64,000 nucleotides of DNA from positions 1,151,104 through 1,215,103 of the forward strand of contig NZ_JABBGH010000003.1 of the NCBI RefSeq assembly GCF_012927305.1, given 5' to 3'. This document shows, in pieces, positions 51,058-58,951 of the stretch; position 1 is the stretch's first letter, and every line of letters starts with the position of its first letter. The notes beneath the pieces were generated by a model. The model was not told the origin of the DNA, searched no databases, and was given only the letters and a program-made list of their open reading frames with translations. This DNA is from Hymenobacter polaris (GTDB taxonomy: Bacteria; Bacteroidota; Bacteroidia; Cytophagales; Hymenobacteraceae). The position numbers were made by a program, and so were the translations under genes.

Positions 51058-52893
51058 GTGCCTGTGTTGCGTACCCGCCCTTCTTTTTTTTGTGCTGTTT
51101 TTTGCTGGTTGCTGCTGGTAGGGGGGCTCGGCGCCCCGCTGGCCCGCGCCCAGGCTCACACCCTTACCGAGCTGGCTGCCAGGCAGGAGGCCGACGACGG
51201 CCCGCCCCCGCCCAAGCGCGAGCTGCGCGGCTTCTGGATTGCCACGGTGGGCAACATCGACTGGCCCAACCAGCGCGGCGAGGCGCCCGAGCAGTACCGG
51301 CGCGAGTACCGCCGCCTGCTCGACGCCGGCCAGCGCGCCGGCCTCAACGCGGTGTTCGTGCAGATTCGGCCCGCTTCGGACGCCTTTTACAAGTCGGGGC
51401 TGGAGCCCTGGAGCAAGTACCTGACCGGCCGCCAGGGCAAAGCCCCCGCCGGCGACGACGACCCGCTGCTGTTCCTCATCTCGGAGGCGCACCGCCACAA
51501 CATGGAGTTTCACGCCTGGTTTAATCCCTACCGGGCCACCATGGATACCGTGACGCGCAGCCTGGGCGCCCTGCACCCCTACCGCCGCCACCCCGACTGG
51601 TTTATCCGCTACGCCAGCCAGTACTACTACAACCCCGGCCTGCCCGACGTGCGCCGCCACATCGAGCGCGTGATATTGGACGTGACGCGCCGCTACGACA
51701 TTGACGGCGTGCACTTTGACGACTACTTCTACCCGTATCCCGAGCCGGGCTACACTTTCCACGACGAGGCCGCTTACAAGGCCAACAACCCTGACAGCCT
51801 GAGCCTGGGCGACTGGCGCCGCCGCAACGTGAACCTGCTGGTGCACGAGCTGCACGACAGCCTGCGCGCCACCAAGCGCTGGGTGAAGTTCGGCATCTCA
51901 CCCTTCGGCGTGTGGATGAACAAGAGCGCCGACCCCCTAGGGTCGGATACCCGCGCCGGCCAGCCCAGCTACAGCAACCTCTACGCCGACTCGCGCCTGT
52001 GGCTGCAGCAGGGCTGGGTGGATTATATTTTGCCCCAGCTGTACTGGAGCACCCGGTTTCGGCTGGTGCCCTACGCCCCGCTGCTGGAGTGGTGGACGCG
52101 CAACCGCTTCGGGCGCCACCTCTACATCGGGCACGGCACCTACCGCATGTTCGAGAGCACCCGCTCGGACACGGCCTGGCGCAACCCGCGCGAGCTGCCC
52201 CGCCAGCTGCGCCTCAACCGCAGCTACCCCGAGGATGTGCAGGGCAGCGTGTTTTTCTCGGCCAAGTCGCTGGTGGGCAACCCCCTGCACAGCACCGACT
52301 CGCTGCGCCTCGACCTGTACCGCGCGCCGGCCCTGGTGCCCACCATGCCCTGGCTCGACAGCCTGGCCCCTAGGCCCGTGCGCCAGTTGCTGCTCAACCG
52401 CGTGGGCCCGCTGGCTACCCTCACCTGGACGCCCGACCCCCAGCCCGCCCCCGACGGCGACCGGGCCGCCTACTACGTGCTCTACCGCTTCGAGCGCGGC
52501 CAAGTGATGGGCCCCGACGACCCTAGGCGCATCCTGGCCATCATCCGGCCGCTGGCCCTAGGGCAGCCCGGTACCTACCAGGACACCACCGCCGTGCCCG
52601 GCACCGCCTACGCTTACTACCTCACTGCCGCCGACCGCCTGCACAATGAAAGCGCGCCGGTGCGCATCTTCAGCGAGGGCAAGCTGGCCAATGAAGTGCT
52701 GGCGGCTGCCCCGCCCACCGTGGCCCCGCCGGTAGCCGCCCGCCCCGCCCCGCGCCCTACCGCGCCGGTAGTGGTGGCTCCGCGCCCCCAGCCCCGCCCC
52801 GCCGCCGAGGAACCAGCCTACAAGGTGAAAACCAAGGAAAAGGAAAAGCCGCGCCGCCGTGGCTTCTTCGCCCGGCTGTTTGGCTTGCGCTAG
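51058..52893 (+). CDS. GHL10-type glycoside hydrolase (DUF187)
   Basis: 611 residues from a GTG at 51058; another GTG two codons later is possible. Signal peptide (FFCAVFCWLLLVGGLGAPLA) ends near ARAQA. The catalytic barrel begins KRELRGFWIATVGNIDWPN and has NAVFVQIRPASDAFYKSG, EFHAWFNPYRAT, DGVHFDDYFYPYP and VDYILPQLYWS, typical of GHL10. A fibronectin-like region follows (~430-545), then a Pro-rich linker and a basic hydrophobic end (RRRGFFARLFGLR). Related enzymes act on peptidoglycan-type glycans. Confidence 0.88.
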   Translation: MPVLRTRPSFFCAVFCWLLLVGGLGAPLARAQAHTLTELAARQEADDGPPPPKRELRGFWIATVGNIDWPNQRGEAPEQYRREYRRLLDAGQRAGLNAVFVQIRPASDAFYKSGLEPWSKYLTGRQGKAPAGDDDPLLFLISEAHRHNMEFHAWFNPYRATMDTVTRSLGALHPYRRHPDWFIRYASQYYYNPGLPDVRRHIERVILDVTRRYDIDGVHFDDYFYPYPEPGYTFHDEAAYKANNPDSLSLGDWRRRNVNLLVHELHDSLRATKRWVKFGISPFGVWMNKSADPLGSDTRAGQPSYSNLYADSRLWLQQGWVDYILPQLYWSTRFRLVPYAPLLEWWTRNRFGRHLYIGHGTYRMFESTRSDTAWRNPRELPRQLRLNRSYPEDVQGSVFFSAKSLVGNPLHSTDSLRLDLYRAPALVPTMPWLDSLAPRPVRQLLLNRVGPLATLTWTPDPQPAPDGDRAAYYVLYRFERGQVMGPDDPRRILAIIRPLALGQPGTYQDTTAVPGTAYAYYLTAADRLHNESAPVRIFSEGKLANEVLAAAPPTVAPPVAARPAPRPTAPVVVAPRPQPRPAAEEPAYKVKTKEKEKPRRRGFFARLFGLR

Positions 52894-53041
52894 GGTAGGG
52901 GCCCTAGGGCCCTGGTAGCTAAGAGAAGCTTGCCGCGGCAGTCTAGTAGCAAGTGAGGCCATGCGCTACCGCTTCAACTTGCGCAAGCCTACTGCCGCCG
53001 CGCTGGCTGCGCCCTAGGGTCCTGAGTGGCCAGCAAAAGAA

Positions 53042-53082
53042 CCAGGTGCCCGGTTGCTTTTCCCGAAGCGGCCGGGCACCTT
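53042..53082 (+). terminator. Hairpin terminator-like element overlapping a promoter
   Basis: AGGTGCCCGG...CCGGGCACCT followed by TTG. It ends the GHL10 gene region, and its right arm runs into the -7-like box CACCTTTG (53077-53084) of the next gene. Confidence 0.5.
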
Positions 53083-53106
53083 TGCGTTTGTACCCACCGC
53101 CGCCCC

Positions 53107-54243
53107 ATGCCAGAACCCGCCGTGCTCGTGCCCGCCCCCCGTCTCGTCAGCCTCGACGTGTTTCGCGGCCTCACCGTCATGATGATGCTTATCGTGAACA
53201 ACCCCGGCGACTGGGGCCACATCTACCCGCCCCTGGAGCACGCCACCTGGAACGGCTGCACGCCCACCGACCTGGTGTTTCCCTTCTTTTTGTTCATTGT
53301 GGGCGTGAGTTTAGCCTACGCGCTGGCGGGCGCCAAGGCGGCCGGCGCGCCCGCCGGGCCAGTGCTGGCCAAGGTGGCGCGGCGGGCGGCCATGCTCTTT
53401 GCCCTCGGGCTGCTCACCTCGCTCTACCCGCACTTCGGCTTCAGCACGGTGCGCATCTTGGGCGTGCTGCAACGCATTGCGCTGGTGTACTTTGGGGCGA
53501 GCGTGGTGTATATGCTCAGCAGCTGGCGCACCCAGGCGGCGCTAGTGCTGGTGCTGCTGGTGGGCTACGCGGTGCTGATGCAGCTGGTGCCCGTGCCCGG
53601 CACCGGCGTGCCCAGCCTGGCCCCCGAAACCAACCTCGGCGCCTGGCTCGACCGCACCATCCTCACCGAGCCGCACCTCTGGAAAACCTCCCGCACCTGG
53701 GACCCCGAAGGCTTGCTGGGCACCCTACCGGCCCTAGGCACCGGCCTACTGGGCGCCCTGGCTGGGCAGTGGCTGCGCACCACCCGCCCGCCCGGCGCCA
53801 AGCTAGGCGGCCTAGCGGTGGCCGGCGCGCTGGCCGTGGGCGCCGGCCTGCTCTGGAGCCAGTGGTTTCCCATCAACAAAGCACTTTGGACCAGCTCGTT
53901 CGTGCTCTTCACCGGCGGGCTGGCTGCGCTGCTGCTGGCGCTGCTCTACTGGCTTTGCGATGTGCAAGGTTCGCGCTGGTGGACGGCCGTGCCCGTGGCG
54001 GCCGGCGTCAATGCCATTGCCGTGTTCTTTGGCTCGGCCATCCTCTCGCGCACGCTGGGCTTGCTGCACCTGGCGGGCCCTAGGGGCCCGGTGGGCGGCC
54101 AGGAGTGGCTCTACCAGGGATATATAGCCCCGCATTTTCTCGACCCGCGCAATGCGTCGCTGGCCGGCGCGGTGGTATGTTTGCTCGTCTGGCTGGTGGC
54201 GCTGGTAGTGGTGCGCCGGCAGGGCTGGATTTGGAAAGTATAA
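53107..54243 (+). CDS. NagX/HGSNAT-like acyltransferase (DUF5009/DUF1624 family)
   Basis: 378 residues from the ATG at 53107. The start RLVSLDVFRGLTVMMMLIVN (~12-31) and WNGCTPTDLVFPFFLFIVGV (~48) with about ten helices match the heparan-alpha-glucosaminide N-acetyltransferase catalytic family. Bacterial members (NagX) are linked to N-acetylglucosamine use. Here it follows a GHL10 enzyme and may modify the released or imported sugar (inference). The end is LVVVRRQGWIWKV without its first residues. Confidence 0.83.
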   Translation: MPEPAVLVPAPRLVSLDVFRGLTVMMMLIVNNPGDWGHIYPPLEHATWNGCTPTDLVFPFFLFIVGVSLAYALAGAKAAGAPAGPVLAKVARRAAMLFALGLLTSLYPHFGFSTVRILGVLQRIALVYFGASVVYMLSSWRTQAALVLVLLVGYAVLMQLVPVPGTGVPSLAPETNLGAWLDRTILTEPHLWKTSRTWDPEGLLGTLPALGTGLLGALAGQWLRTTRPPGAKLGGLAVAGALAVGAGLLWSQWFPINKALWTSSFVLFTGGLAALLLALLYWLCDVQGSRWWTAVPVAAGVNAIAVFFGSAILSRTLGLLHLAGPRGPVGGQEWLYQGYIAPHFLDPRNASLAGAVVCLLVWLVALVVVRRQGWIWKV

Positions 54244-54406
54244 TGAGCAACAATGTTGCATTTTGAGCGAAGCTAATTTTGCATCTTTGTTGCAATTATT
54301 ATATTACTCTGATTGCCAATCCATTCGTGCTATCCGCGCTCAGCATATCTCAGCGCTTTACCATCGCGCACCTCAGCGCTAACTTCCCGAGCGAAGCCCT
54401 CACCTC

Positions 54407-55210
54407 ATGAAAATTCTCATCATTGGCGGCGGCAACATGGGCCTCACCTATGCCCGCAGCTTCGTGCGCGCCCACATCACCTCGCGCCTCGATTTGCGCC
54501 TGCTGGCCCGCTCGCCCGAGCGAGTAGCCACCTTAGCCGCCCACGAGGTAGGCACCGTGTGGGGCCGCCCCGAAGACTGCGTGCCGGGCGCCGACATTAT
54601 TATCTTGGCCGTGAAGCCGCAGGATTCTCCCGCCCTGTTTGCGCAGCTGCAGGGCTTGGTGCAGCCCCAGCAGCTAGTGCTCAGCATCATGGCCGGCGTG
54701 CAAATAAATACCCTGCGCCAGGCCCTAGGCACGCCCAAAGTCATTCGGGCCATGCCCAACCTGCCCTCCCAAATCGGTATGGGCATGACGGCCTTTACCA
54801 GTACCGACGAGGTGACGCGCGCCGAGCTGGTGCAAGTGCAAAACCTGCTGAGCACCACCGGCAAAACGGTGTATGTAGAGCAGGAAAGCGCCATCGATGC
54901 CAGCACCGCCATCTCGGGTAGCGGCCCCGCCTACGTGTACTACTGCATGGAGGCCCTGATGGCCGCCGCCGCCCAAATGGGCTTCGCGCCCGCCGAGGCC
55001 GAGCTGCTGGTCAGCCAAACGTTTCGGGGCGCGGTGGAGCTGTATAGCCAGTCGGGCCTCAGCTGCCAGGACTGGATTGCCCGCGTAGCCAGCAAAGGCG
55101 GCACCACCGAGGCTGCCCTAGGGGCCTTTGGCCAAGGCGCGGTGCGCGAAGGCCTCATGGCCGGCGCCGAGGCTGCCCGCGCCCGCGCCGAGGCACTGGG
55201 CCGGCAGTAG
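54407..55210 (+). CDS. proC: Pyrroline-5-carboxylate reductase
   Basis: 267 residues. Rossmann start ILIIGGGNMGLTYARSF (~3-19), AVKPQDSPAL (~67), IRAMPNLPSQIGMGMTAFTS (~110) and the signature region SGSGPAYVYYCMEALMAAAA (~170) plus KGGTTEAALGAF (~227) identify ProC, the last step of proline synthesis. Upstream (54247-54259) is a GCAACA-A-TGTTGC palindrome and a CATCTTTG box. Proline is also an osmolyte. Confidence 0.93.
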   Translation: MKILIIGGGNMGLTYARSFVRAHITSRLDLRLLARSPERVATLAAHEVGTVWGRPEDCVPGADIIILAVKPQDSPALFAQLQGLVQPQQLVLSIMAGVQINTLRQALGTPKVIRAMPNLPSQIGMGMTAFTSTDEVTRAELVQVQNLLSTTGKTVYVEQESAIDASTAISGSGPAYVYYCMEALMAAAAQMGFAPAEAELLVSQTFRGAVELYSQSGLSCQDWIARVASKGGTTEAALGAFGQGAVREGLMAGAEAARARAEALGRQ

Positions 55211-55239
55211 GGCCATTTTTGGTTGCACAAGCGCAAACT

Positions 55240-55342
55240 GAACCTCAGGCTGACGATAGGAAGTATCTCTACCGCGTAATTGACTTTTGACGTAAGCCTG
55301 ACTAGTGCGATAGAGATGCTTCCTATCGTCAGCCTGAGGTTC
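55240..55342. repeat. Hairpin repeat family A, diverged copy 6
   Basis: GAACCTCAGGCTGACGATAG(GAAGTATCTCTACCGC) and (GCGATAGAGATGCTTCC)TATCGTCAGCCTGAGGTTC. The core TCTCTACC is shared with other copies, while the outer arms differ but remain complementary. Confidence 0.8.
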
Positions 55343-55358
55343 TTTTCTAGAAGCTTTT

Positions 55359-56003
55359 ATGCAAAAAACAGCTTTACTCGCCGGCGCTACGGGCCTGGTA
55401 GGCAGTGCCTTGTTGCCGCTGCTGCTAGCCTCCGAGCGCTATGCCAAGGTGATAGTGGTGGGGCGCCGGCCAGTCAACGTCACCCACCCCAAGCTGGTGC
55501 AGGTCGTAACCGAGCTGGGCCAGCTCGAAGCCGTGCGCCTGCGCCTCATTGCCGACGACGTATACTGCTGCCTAGGCACTACCATGCGCCAAGCGGGCTC
55601 CAAAGCTGCTTTCTACGAAGTTGATTTTCTGTACGTAGTGAAGCTGGCGGCGCTGACGGCGGCCAACTTTGCCTCGCAGTTTCTGGTGGTTTCCGCCATG
55701 GGGGCCGATGCCGACTCGCGCTTCTACTACAACCGCGTGAAGGGCGAGATGGAAGCCGCTGTGCGCGAGGCACCCTTCCGCGCCATCCACATCTTCCGGC
55801 CTTCGCTGCTGCTGGGCGAGCGCCTGGCGCCGCGCCTGGGTGAGCGGCTGGGCGCCTTTTTTCTGAAATTGGCCGGCCCCTTACTGCGCGGCAGCTGGCG
55901 CCACTACCGCCCGGTGGCCGCCGCCACCGTGGCCCAGGCCATGCTGCGCGCCGCCGAAGACGATGGCGGCGGCATCCGGGTGCACGAGTCGGGCACGCTG
56001 TAG
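55359..56003 (+). CDS. NAD(P)-binding atypical SDR (HTATIP2-like)
   Basis: 214 residues. LLAGATGLVGSALLPLLLAS (~6-25) binds the cofactor; DDVYCCLGTTMRQAGSK (~66), FLVVSAMGADADSRFYYNRV (~108, with S-x-Y-x3-K-like arrangement YNRVKGEME) and FRPSLLLGER (~146) match the oxidoreductase HTATIP2/YbjT-like group. Substrate unknown. It is separated from proC by a family A hairpin, and a bidirectional terminator follows. Confidence 0.83.
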   Translation: MQKTALLAGATGLVGSALLPLLLASERYAKVIVVGRRPVNVTHPKLVQVVTELGQLEAVRLRLIADDVYCCLGTTMRQAGSKAAFYEVDFLYVVKLAALTAANFASQFLVVSAMGADADSRFYYNRVKGEMEAAVREAPFRAIHIFRPSLLLGERLAPRLGERLGAFFLKLAGPLLRGSWRHYRPVAAATVAQAMLRAAEDDGGGIRVHESGTL

Positions 56004-56036
56004 CTTGAAGGGTGGGGGAGGACCTAGGGCCGCGTT

Positions 56037-56079
56037 AAAAAAACAGCCCCGGCACCGCGAGGCACCAGGGCTGTTTTTT
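56037..56079. terminator. Bidirectional terminator
   Basis: AAAAAACAGCCC pairs with GGGCTGTTTTTT between convergent genes. Confidence 0.85.
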
Positions 56080-56095
56080 CGAGCAATTTGCCCAG

Positions 56096-56386
56096 CTACC
56101 AGCGGCCGTAGTAGCCACGGCCGTAGTAGGGGCGCGGGGCGTAGTACACTGGGCGGGGCGCATAGTACACCGGGCGCGGGGCATAGTACACGGGCGGCGC
56201 TACCACCGGCGGGGCGTAGTACACCGGCGCTGGGGCCACCACCACGGGCGGCGCGTAGTAGCGCGGGCGTGGGGCATAGTAGCGAGGACCCACCCCAATG
56301 CGGGCGCCAATAACAATTTGGGCCGAGGCAGTGCCGGCCGCAGCCAGGCTCAGTAGCAAAGCGAAGAACAAAGGACGGAGCGACAT
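56096..56386 (-). CDS. Secreted Tyr/Pro-rich repeat protein
   Basis: 96 residues from the ATG at 56384-56386. Signal peptide (LRPLFFALLLSLAAAGTASA) then QIVIGARIGVGPR and repeats of the form (R/P)xYYAP (about seven, e.g. PRPVYYAPRPVYYAPRP), ending YYGRGYYGRW. Such low-complexity Tyr/Pro proteins are usually surface-exposed or adhesive. Next to a Tyr/Gly-rich lipoprotein gene, same orientation, probably related in origin. Confidence 0.7.
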   Translation of the reverse strand: MSLRPLFFALLLSLAAAGTASAQIVIGARIGVGPRYYAPRPRYYAPPVVVAPAPVYYAPPVVAPPVYYAPRPVYYAPRPVYYAPRPYYGRGYYGRW

Positions 56387-56474
56387 GGCGAAAGAGTGCT
56401 GGAACACGTTTGGGATGAGAAAAAGCGTAGATACTTAACGAAAAACCAAGTGGGCCGGATGGGATAGGCGAGGC

Positions 56475-56834
56475 CTAGCGCCCGCCCCGGCGCCCGCCGC
56501 CCCCACCACCGTGGAAGCCGCCACCATTGAAGCCACCCCGGTAGCCACCGCCGCCGCCGTGGAAGCCGGCATCACCGTGGTAGCCGCCGTAAAAGCGCGG
56601 CCGGGGATTGACGATAATCGGGCGGGGATTAACGATAACGGGCCCACCGTAGTAGCGCGGGCCGTAGCCGTAGCCGTAAGGGCGGCCATAGTAGCCGGGG
56701 CCGTAGCCGCCGTAGTAGGCCGGGCCCACGCCCACCCCCACGCTGGTGCCGCCATATACGCCAGGGGCGCAGCTGCTGAGCGTGAGGCCGAAGCCCAGCA
56801 CCAGCACAAAAGCAAAAAACAGGTTGCGACGCAT
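56475..56834 (-). CDS. Tyr/Gly-rich lipoprotein
   Basis: 119 residues from the ATG at 56832-56834. Lipobox LGFGLTLSSC (~Cys 22). Mature part: GVGVGPAYYGGYGPGYYGRP, VIVNPRPIIVNPRP and a Gly/His-rich end (FNGGGFHGGGGGGRRGGR). Low complexity with possible metal-binding His residues. It precedes the Tyr/Pro-rich protein by 88 bases and may share its transcript. No family recognised. Confidence 0.68.
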   Translation of the reverse strand: MRRNLFFAFVLVLGFGLTLSSCAPGVYGGTSVGVGVGPAYYGGYGPGYYGRPYGYGYGPRYYGGPVIVNPRPIIVNPRPRFYGGYHGDAGFHGGGGGYRGGFNGGGFHGGGGGGRRGGR

Positions 56835-57129
56835 ATAAATTAAGTGCCAAAGCACTCCCGTTTAACTGTGAATAGTATGAACTTGGACGAGGCCGCCCAG
56901 CGAAGGTTTAACAGCGGCAGTGCATAAAAAATGCCCTGCTTAAACCCGCTCGGCGCTGTCGCCCAACGCTGCTGTTATTACCAATACCTTGCCAAAAAAT
57001 AAAGGTCAGTGGCTGAACCGGCTGCTGTTTGATTAAGCGCTGATAATCAAGAAGATTATTTTCAATAAAAAGGAATTTCAGACGCCCAAAATCGGTTGAT
57101 AAAGTACGCCGATTAACGCTGTTCTTGCC

Positions 57130-57396
57130 ATGAAAAACCCTGCCGAATACCTCGCCGGTCACGTCTTCGAAGCCCGCCGCCCGCGCCGCGAATTGCAGCC
57201 CGTCGTGACCGTGGCGGCGGCCGAGCAAGCCATTGCCCAGGCCCTGGCCGATGCCGAAAAATACAAGTATCTGCTGATGCGCGCCCTGCGCCACCACGCC
57301 GATGCGCAGGCTCCGGCCCTAGCCCCCGGCGCGCCCGAAACGCCGGTTATTCCCATGTATCCGGCGGGCCTGCCCGATGCCGCGGCGGCCGCCTAG
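57130..57396 (+). CDS. Hypothetical 88-residue protein
   Basis: Starts KNPAEYLAGHVFEARRPRRE, with one long helix (AAAEQAIAQALADAEKYKYL, ...) and an Ala/Pro tail. No signal peptide or known domain. The upstream 295 bases are unusually AT-rich and hold only a weak promoter. A hairpin follows. I consider it a real but unassigned gene. Confidence 0.55.
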   Translation: MKNPAEYLAGHVFEARRPRRELQPVVTVAAAEQAIAQALADAEKYKYLLMRALRHHADAQAPALAPGAPETPVIPMYPAGLPDAAAAA

Positions 57397-57421
57397 CCCC
57401 ACTAGCTATTTTCTTCGTTGC

Positions 57422-57456
57422 TGAAGCCGGCCTGCTTGCCTAAGCGGGTCGGCTTT
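57422..57456 (+). terminator. Imperfect terminator hairpin
   Basis: AAGCCG...CGGCTT with an inner TGCTT/AAGCG pair, followed by TTATTGTT. Confidence 0.5.
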
Positions 57457-57543
57457 ATTGTTGCTAGCGCCCCTAGGGCGACCTTTGCGGGGCCGGGTGC
57501 TGCGGCTGGTAGCACCGCGGAATGCTTCACGTAGCTGCCTTTC

Positions 57544-58251
57544 ATGCCTGCCTCCCTTTTGCTTTCGCTCGAAACGTCGTCGCCCATCTGCTCGGTGGCG
57601 CTGCACGAGGTGCCCACCGCCCGGCTGCTGGGCCACAGCGAGCTGCGCCTCGACAAGTCGCACTCCACCCACCTCACGGTGCTGGTACAGCAGCTGCTCG
57701 AAAATACTGGCCACGTCCTCGCCGACCTCGCCGCCGTGGCCGTGAGCGACGGGCCGGGTTCCTACACCGGCTTGCGCATTGGGGCGGCGGCGGCCAAGGG
57801 CCTGTGCTTTGCCCTCGATGTGCCGCTGCTGGCCGTGGGCACGCTGCCCGCGCTGGCCCACCAGGTGGCCGCCCGCACGCCCCGCGCCGAAGCCTACCTC
57901 TACGCGCCCATGCTCGACGCGCGCCGCCAGGAAGTGTACACTGCGCTGTACCGCGCCGACGGCACTAGCCTGCTGCCTCCCAGCAACTTAATTCTAGCCC
58001 CCGAGGCCTTGGCCGAACATTTAGCCCACCAGCCGGTGTTATGCTTCGGCTCGGGGGCCGCCAAGTTTCAGCCCCTGGTAGCCGCCAATCCCAACGCGCT
58101 TTTCCTGGCCGATGTGCAGCCCACTGCCGTTAGCACCGGCGAGCTGGCCCTAGGGGCCTACCAGCGCCAGGAGTTTCAGGACGTGGCCTACTACGAGCCG
58201 TTTTACTTGAAAGAAGTTTATACTACCACGCCTAAAACAGTTATCAGTTAA
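57544..58251 (+). CDS. tsaB: tRNA t6A biosynthesis protein TsaB
   Basis: 235 residues. LLLSLETSSPICSVALHE (~5-22), HSTHLTVLVQQLL (~39) and AVSDGPGSYTGLRIGAAAAK (~65-84) are signatures of TsaB, the dimerisation partner of TsaD in threonylcarbamoyl-A37 formation. The YAPMLDARRQEVYTALY motif is also typical. Its last codons (KTVIS) fall within an inverted repeat that continues past the stop. ACCTTTG box about 60 bases upstream. Confidence 0.93.
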   Translation: MPASLLLSLETSSPICSVALHEVPTARLLGHSELRLDKSHSTHLTVLVQQLLENTGHVLADLAAVAVSDGPGSYTGLRIGAAAAKGLCFALDVPLLAVGTLPALAHQVAARTPRAEAYLYAPMLDARRQEVYTALYRADGTSLLPPSNLILAPEALAEHLAHQPVLCFGSGAAKFQPLVAANPNALFLADVQPTAVSTGELALGAYQRQEFQDVAYYEPFYLKEVYTTTPKTVIS

Positions 58252-58321
58252 CAGGCATCAGTTATCAGCTTTGTAGATTGATGCTGTTGAATGATAACTG
58301 ATGCCTGTTAACTGATAACTG
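58238..58321. repeat. Inverted repeat over the tsaB 3' end
   Basis: CAGTTATCAGTTAACAGGCA(TCAGTTATCA) and (TGATAACTGA)TGCCTGTTAACTGATAACTG form ~30-base arms around a 24-base loop. The left arm encodes the last tsaB residues. AT-rich compared with its surroundings. Confidence 0.85.
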
Positions 58322-58326
58322 AAACT

Positions 58327-58857
58327 ATGGAGCCTCTCTTCGTCAACCGCGTCGCCAGCAGCGGCCTCGTCACGCTCAACTTGGAAGAGTACATCCACCC
58401 CGGCGAGCGCGTGGTGTACGACATCAAGGACAACCTCTTTCACGGCCTGATGCTGCGCGAGAAGGACTTCCGCGAGTTCATTAAAACCCACGATTGGGCG
58501 CAGTATGCCGGCCAGAACGTAGCCATTATCTGCTCGGCCGACGCCATTGTGCCTACCTGGGCCTACATGCTGCTGGCTACCAAGCTGCAAGCCCACGCGC
58601 ACCACTACGTCTTCGGCAGCCTAGAGGCCCTAGAGCAGTCGTTGTTCGAGCAGGCCATCGCCCGCCTCAATCCCGCCGACTATCAAGATGCCAAGCTGGT
58701 GGTTAAGGGTTGCGGCGACAAGCCCGTGCCCACGTTTGCCTACGTCGCCATTATGCAGCGCCTGTTGCCAGTGGCCGCCAGCATCATGTATGGCGAGCCA
58801 TGCAGCACGGTGCCGCTCTACAAAAAGCCCAAGGCAGTAGCTGCAGCCGAGGCCTAG
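58327..58857 (+). CDS. DUF2480 family protein
   Basis: 176 residues. Conserved blocks: NRVASSGLVTLNLEEYIHPG (~7-26), LFHGLMLREKDFREFIKTHD (~37), CSADAIVPTWAYMLLATKL (~68), VVKGCGDKPVPTFAYVAI (~124) and MYGEPCSTVPLYKK (~153). This is a Bacteroidota-specific family of unknown function with conserved Cys and Asp residues. Stop TAG lies in CCTAGG. Operon with tsaB is possible, but the inverted repeat lies between them. Confidence 0.88.
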   Translation: MEPLFVNRVASSGLVTLNLEEYIHPGERVVYDIKDNLFHGLMLREKDFREFIKTHDWAQYAGQNVAIICSADAIVPTWAYMLLATKLQAHAHHYVFGSLEALEQSLFEQAIARLNPADYQDAKLVVKGCGDKPVPTFAYVAIMQRLLPVAASIMYGEPCSTVPLYKKPKAVAAAEA

Positions 58858-58878
58858 GGAACACGAGCTACTAGCGCA

Positions 58879-58924
58879 TACATAAGGGGCGTCCCGCTTG
58901 GTCAAGTCGGACGCCCCTTATGTA
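58879..58924. terminator. Hairpin terminator after the DUF2480 gene
   Basis: TACATAAGGGGCGTCC pairs with GGACGCCCCTTATGTA around a 14-base loop. Confidence 0.75.
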
Positions 58925-58938
58925 TACGGCTCTGGCCC

Positions 58939-58946
58939 GACCTTTG
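58939..58946 (+). promoter_or_regulatory. -7-like GACCTTTG before the permease gene
   Basis: One mismatch to TAnnTTTG, ending 5 bases before the GTG at 58952; a leaderless GTG start is likely. Confidence 0.4.
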
Positions 58947-58951
58947 CCGCC

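Noticed and set aside
51004..51855. Antisense open frame over the GHL10 gene
   Set aside because: Covers conserved catalytic-barrel sequence; Val/Gly/His-rich shadow.
52961..53017. 18-codon mini-frame starting MRYRFNLRKP before the NagX-like gene
   Set aside because: Could be a leader peptide, but too short to support without expression or conservation.
52953..54083. 376-codon frame overlapping the NagX-like gene in another frame
   Set aside because: Arg/Pro/His-rich with no motif, while the chosen frame has the family signature and helices.
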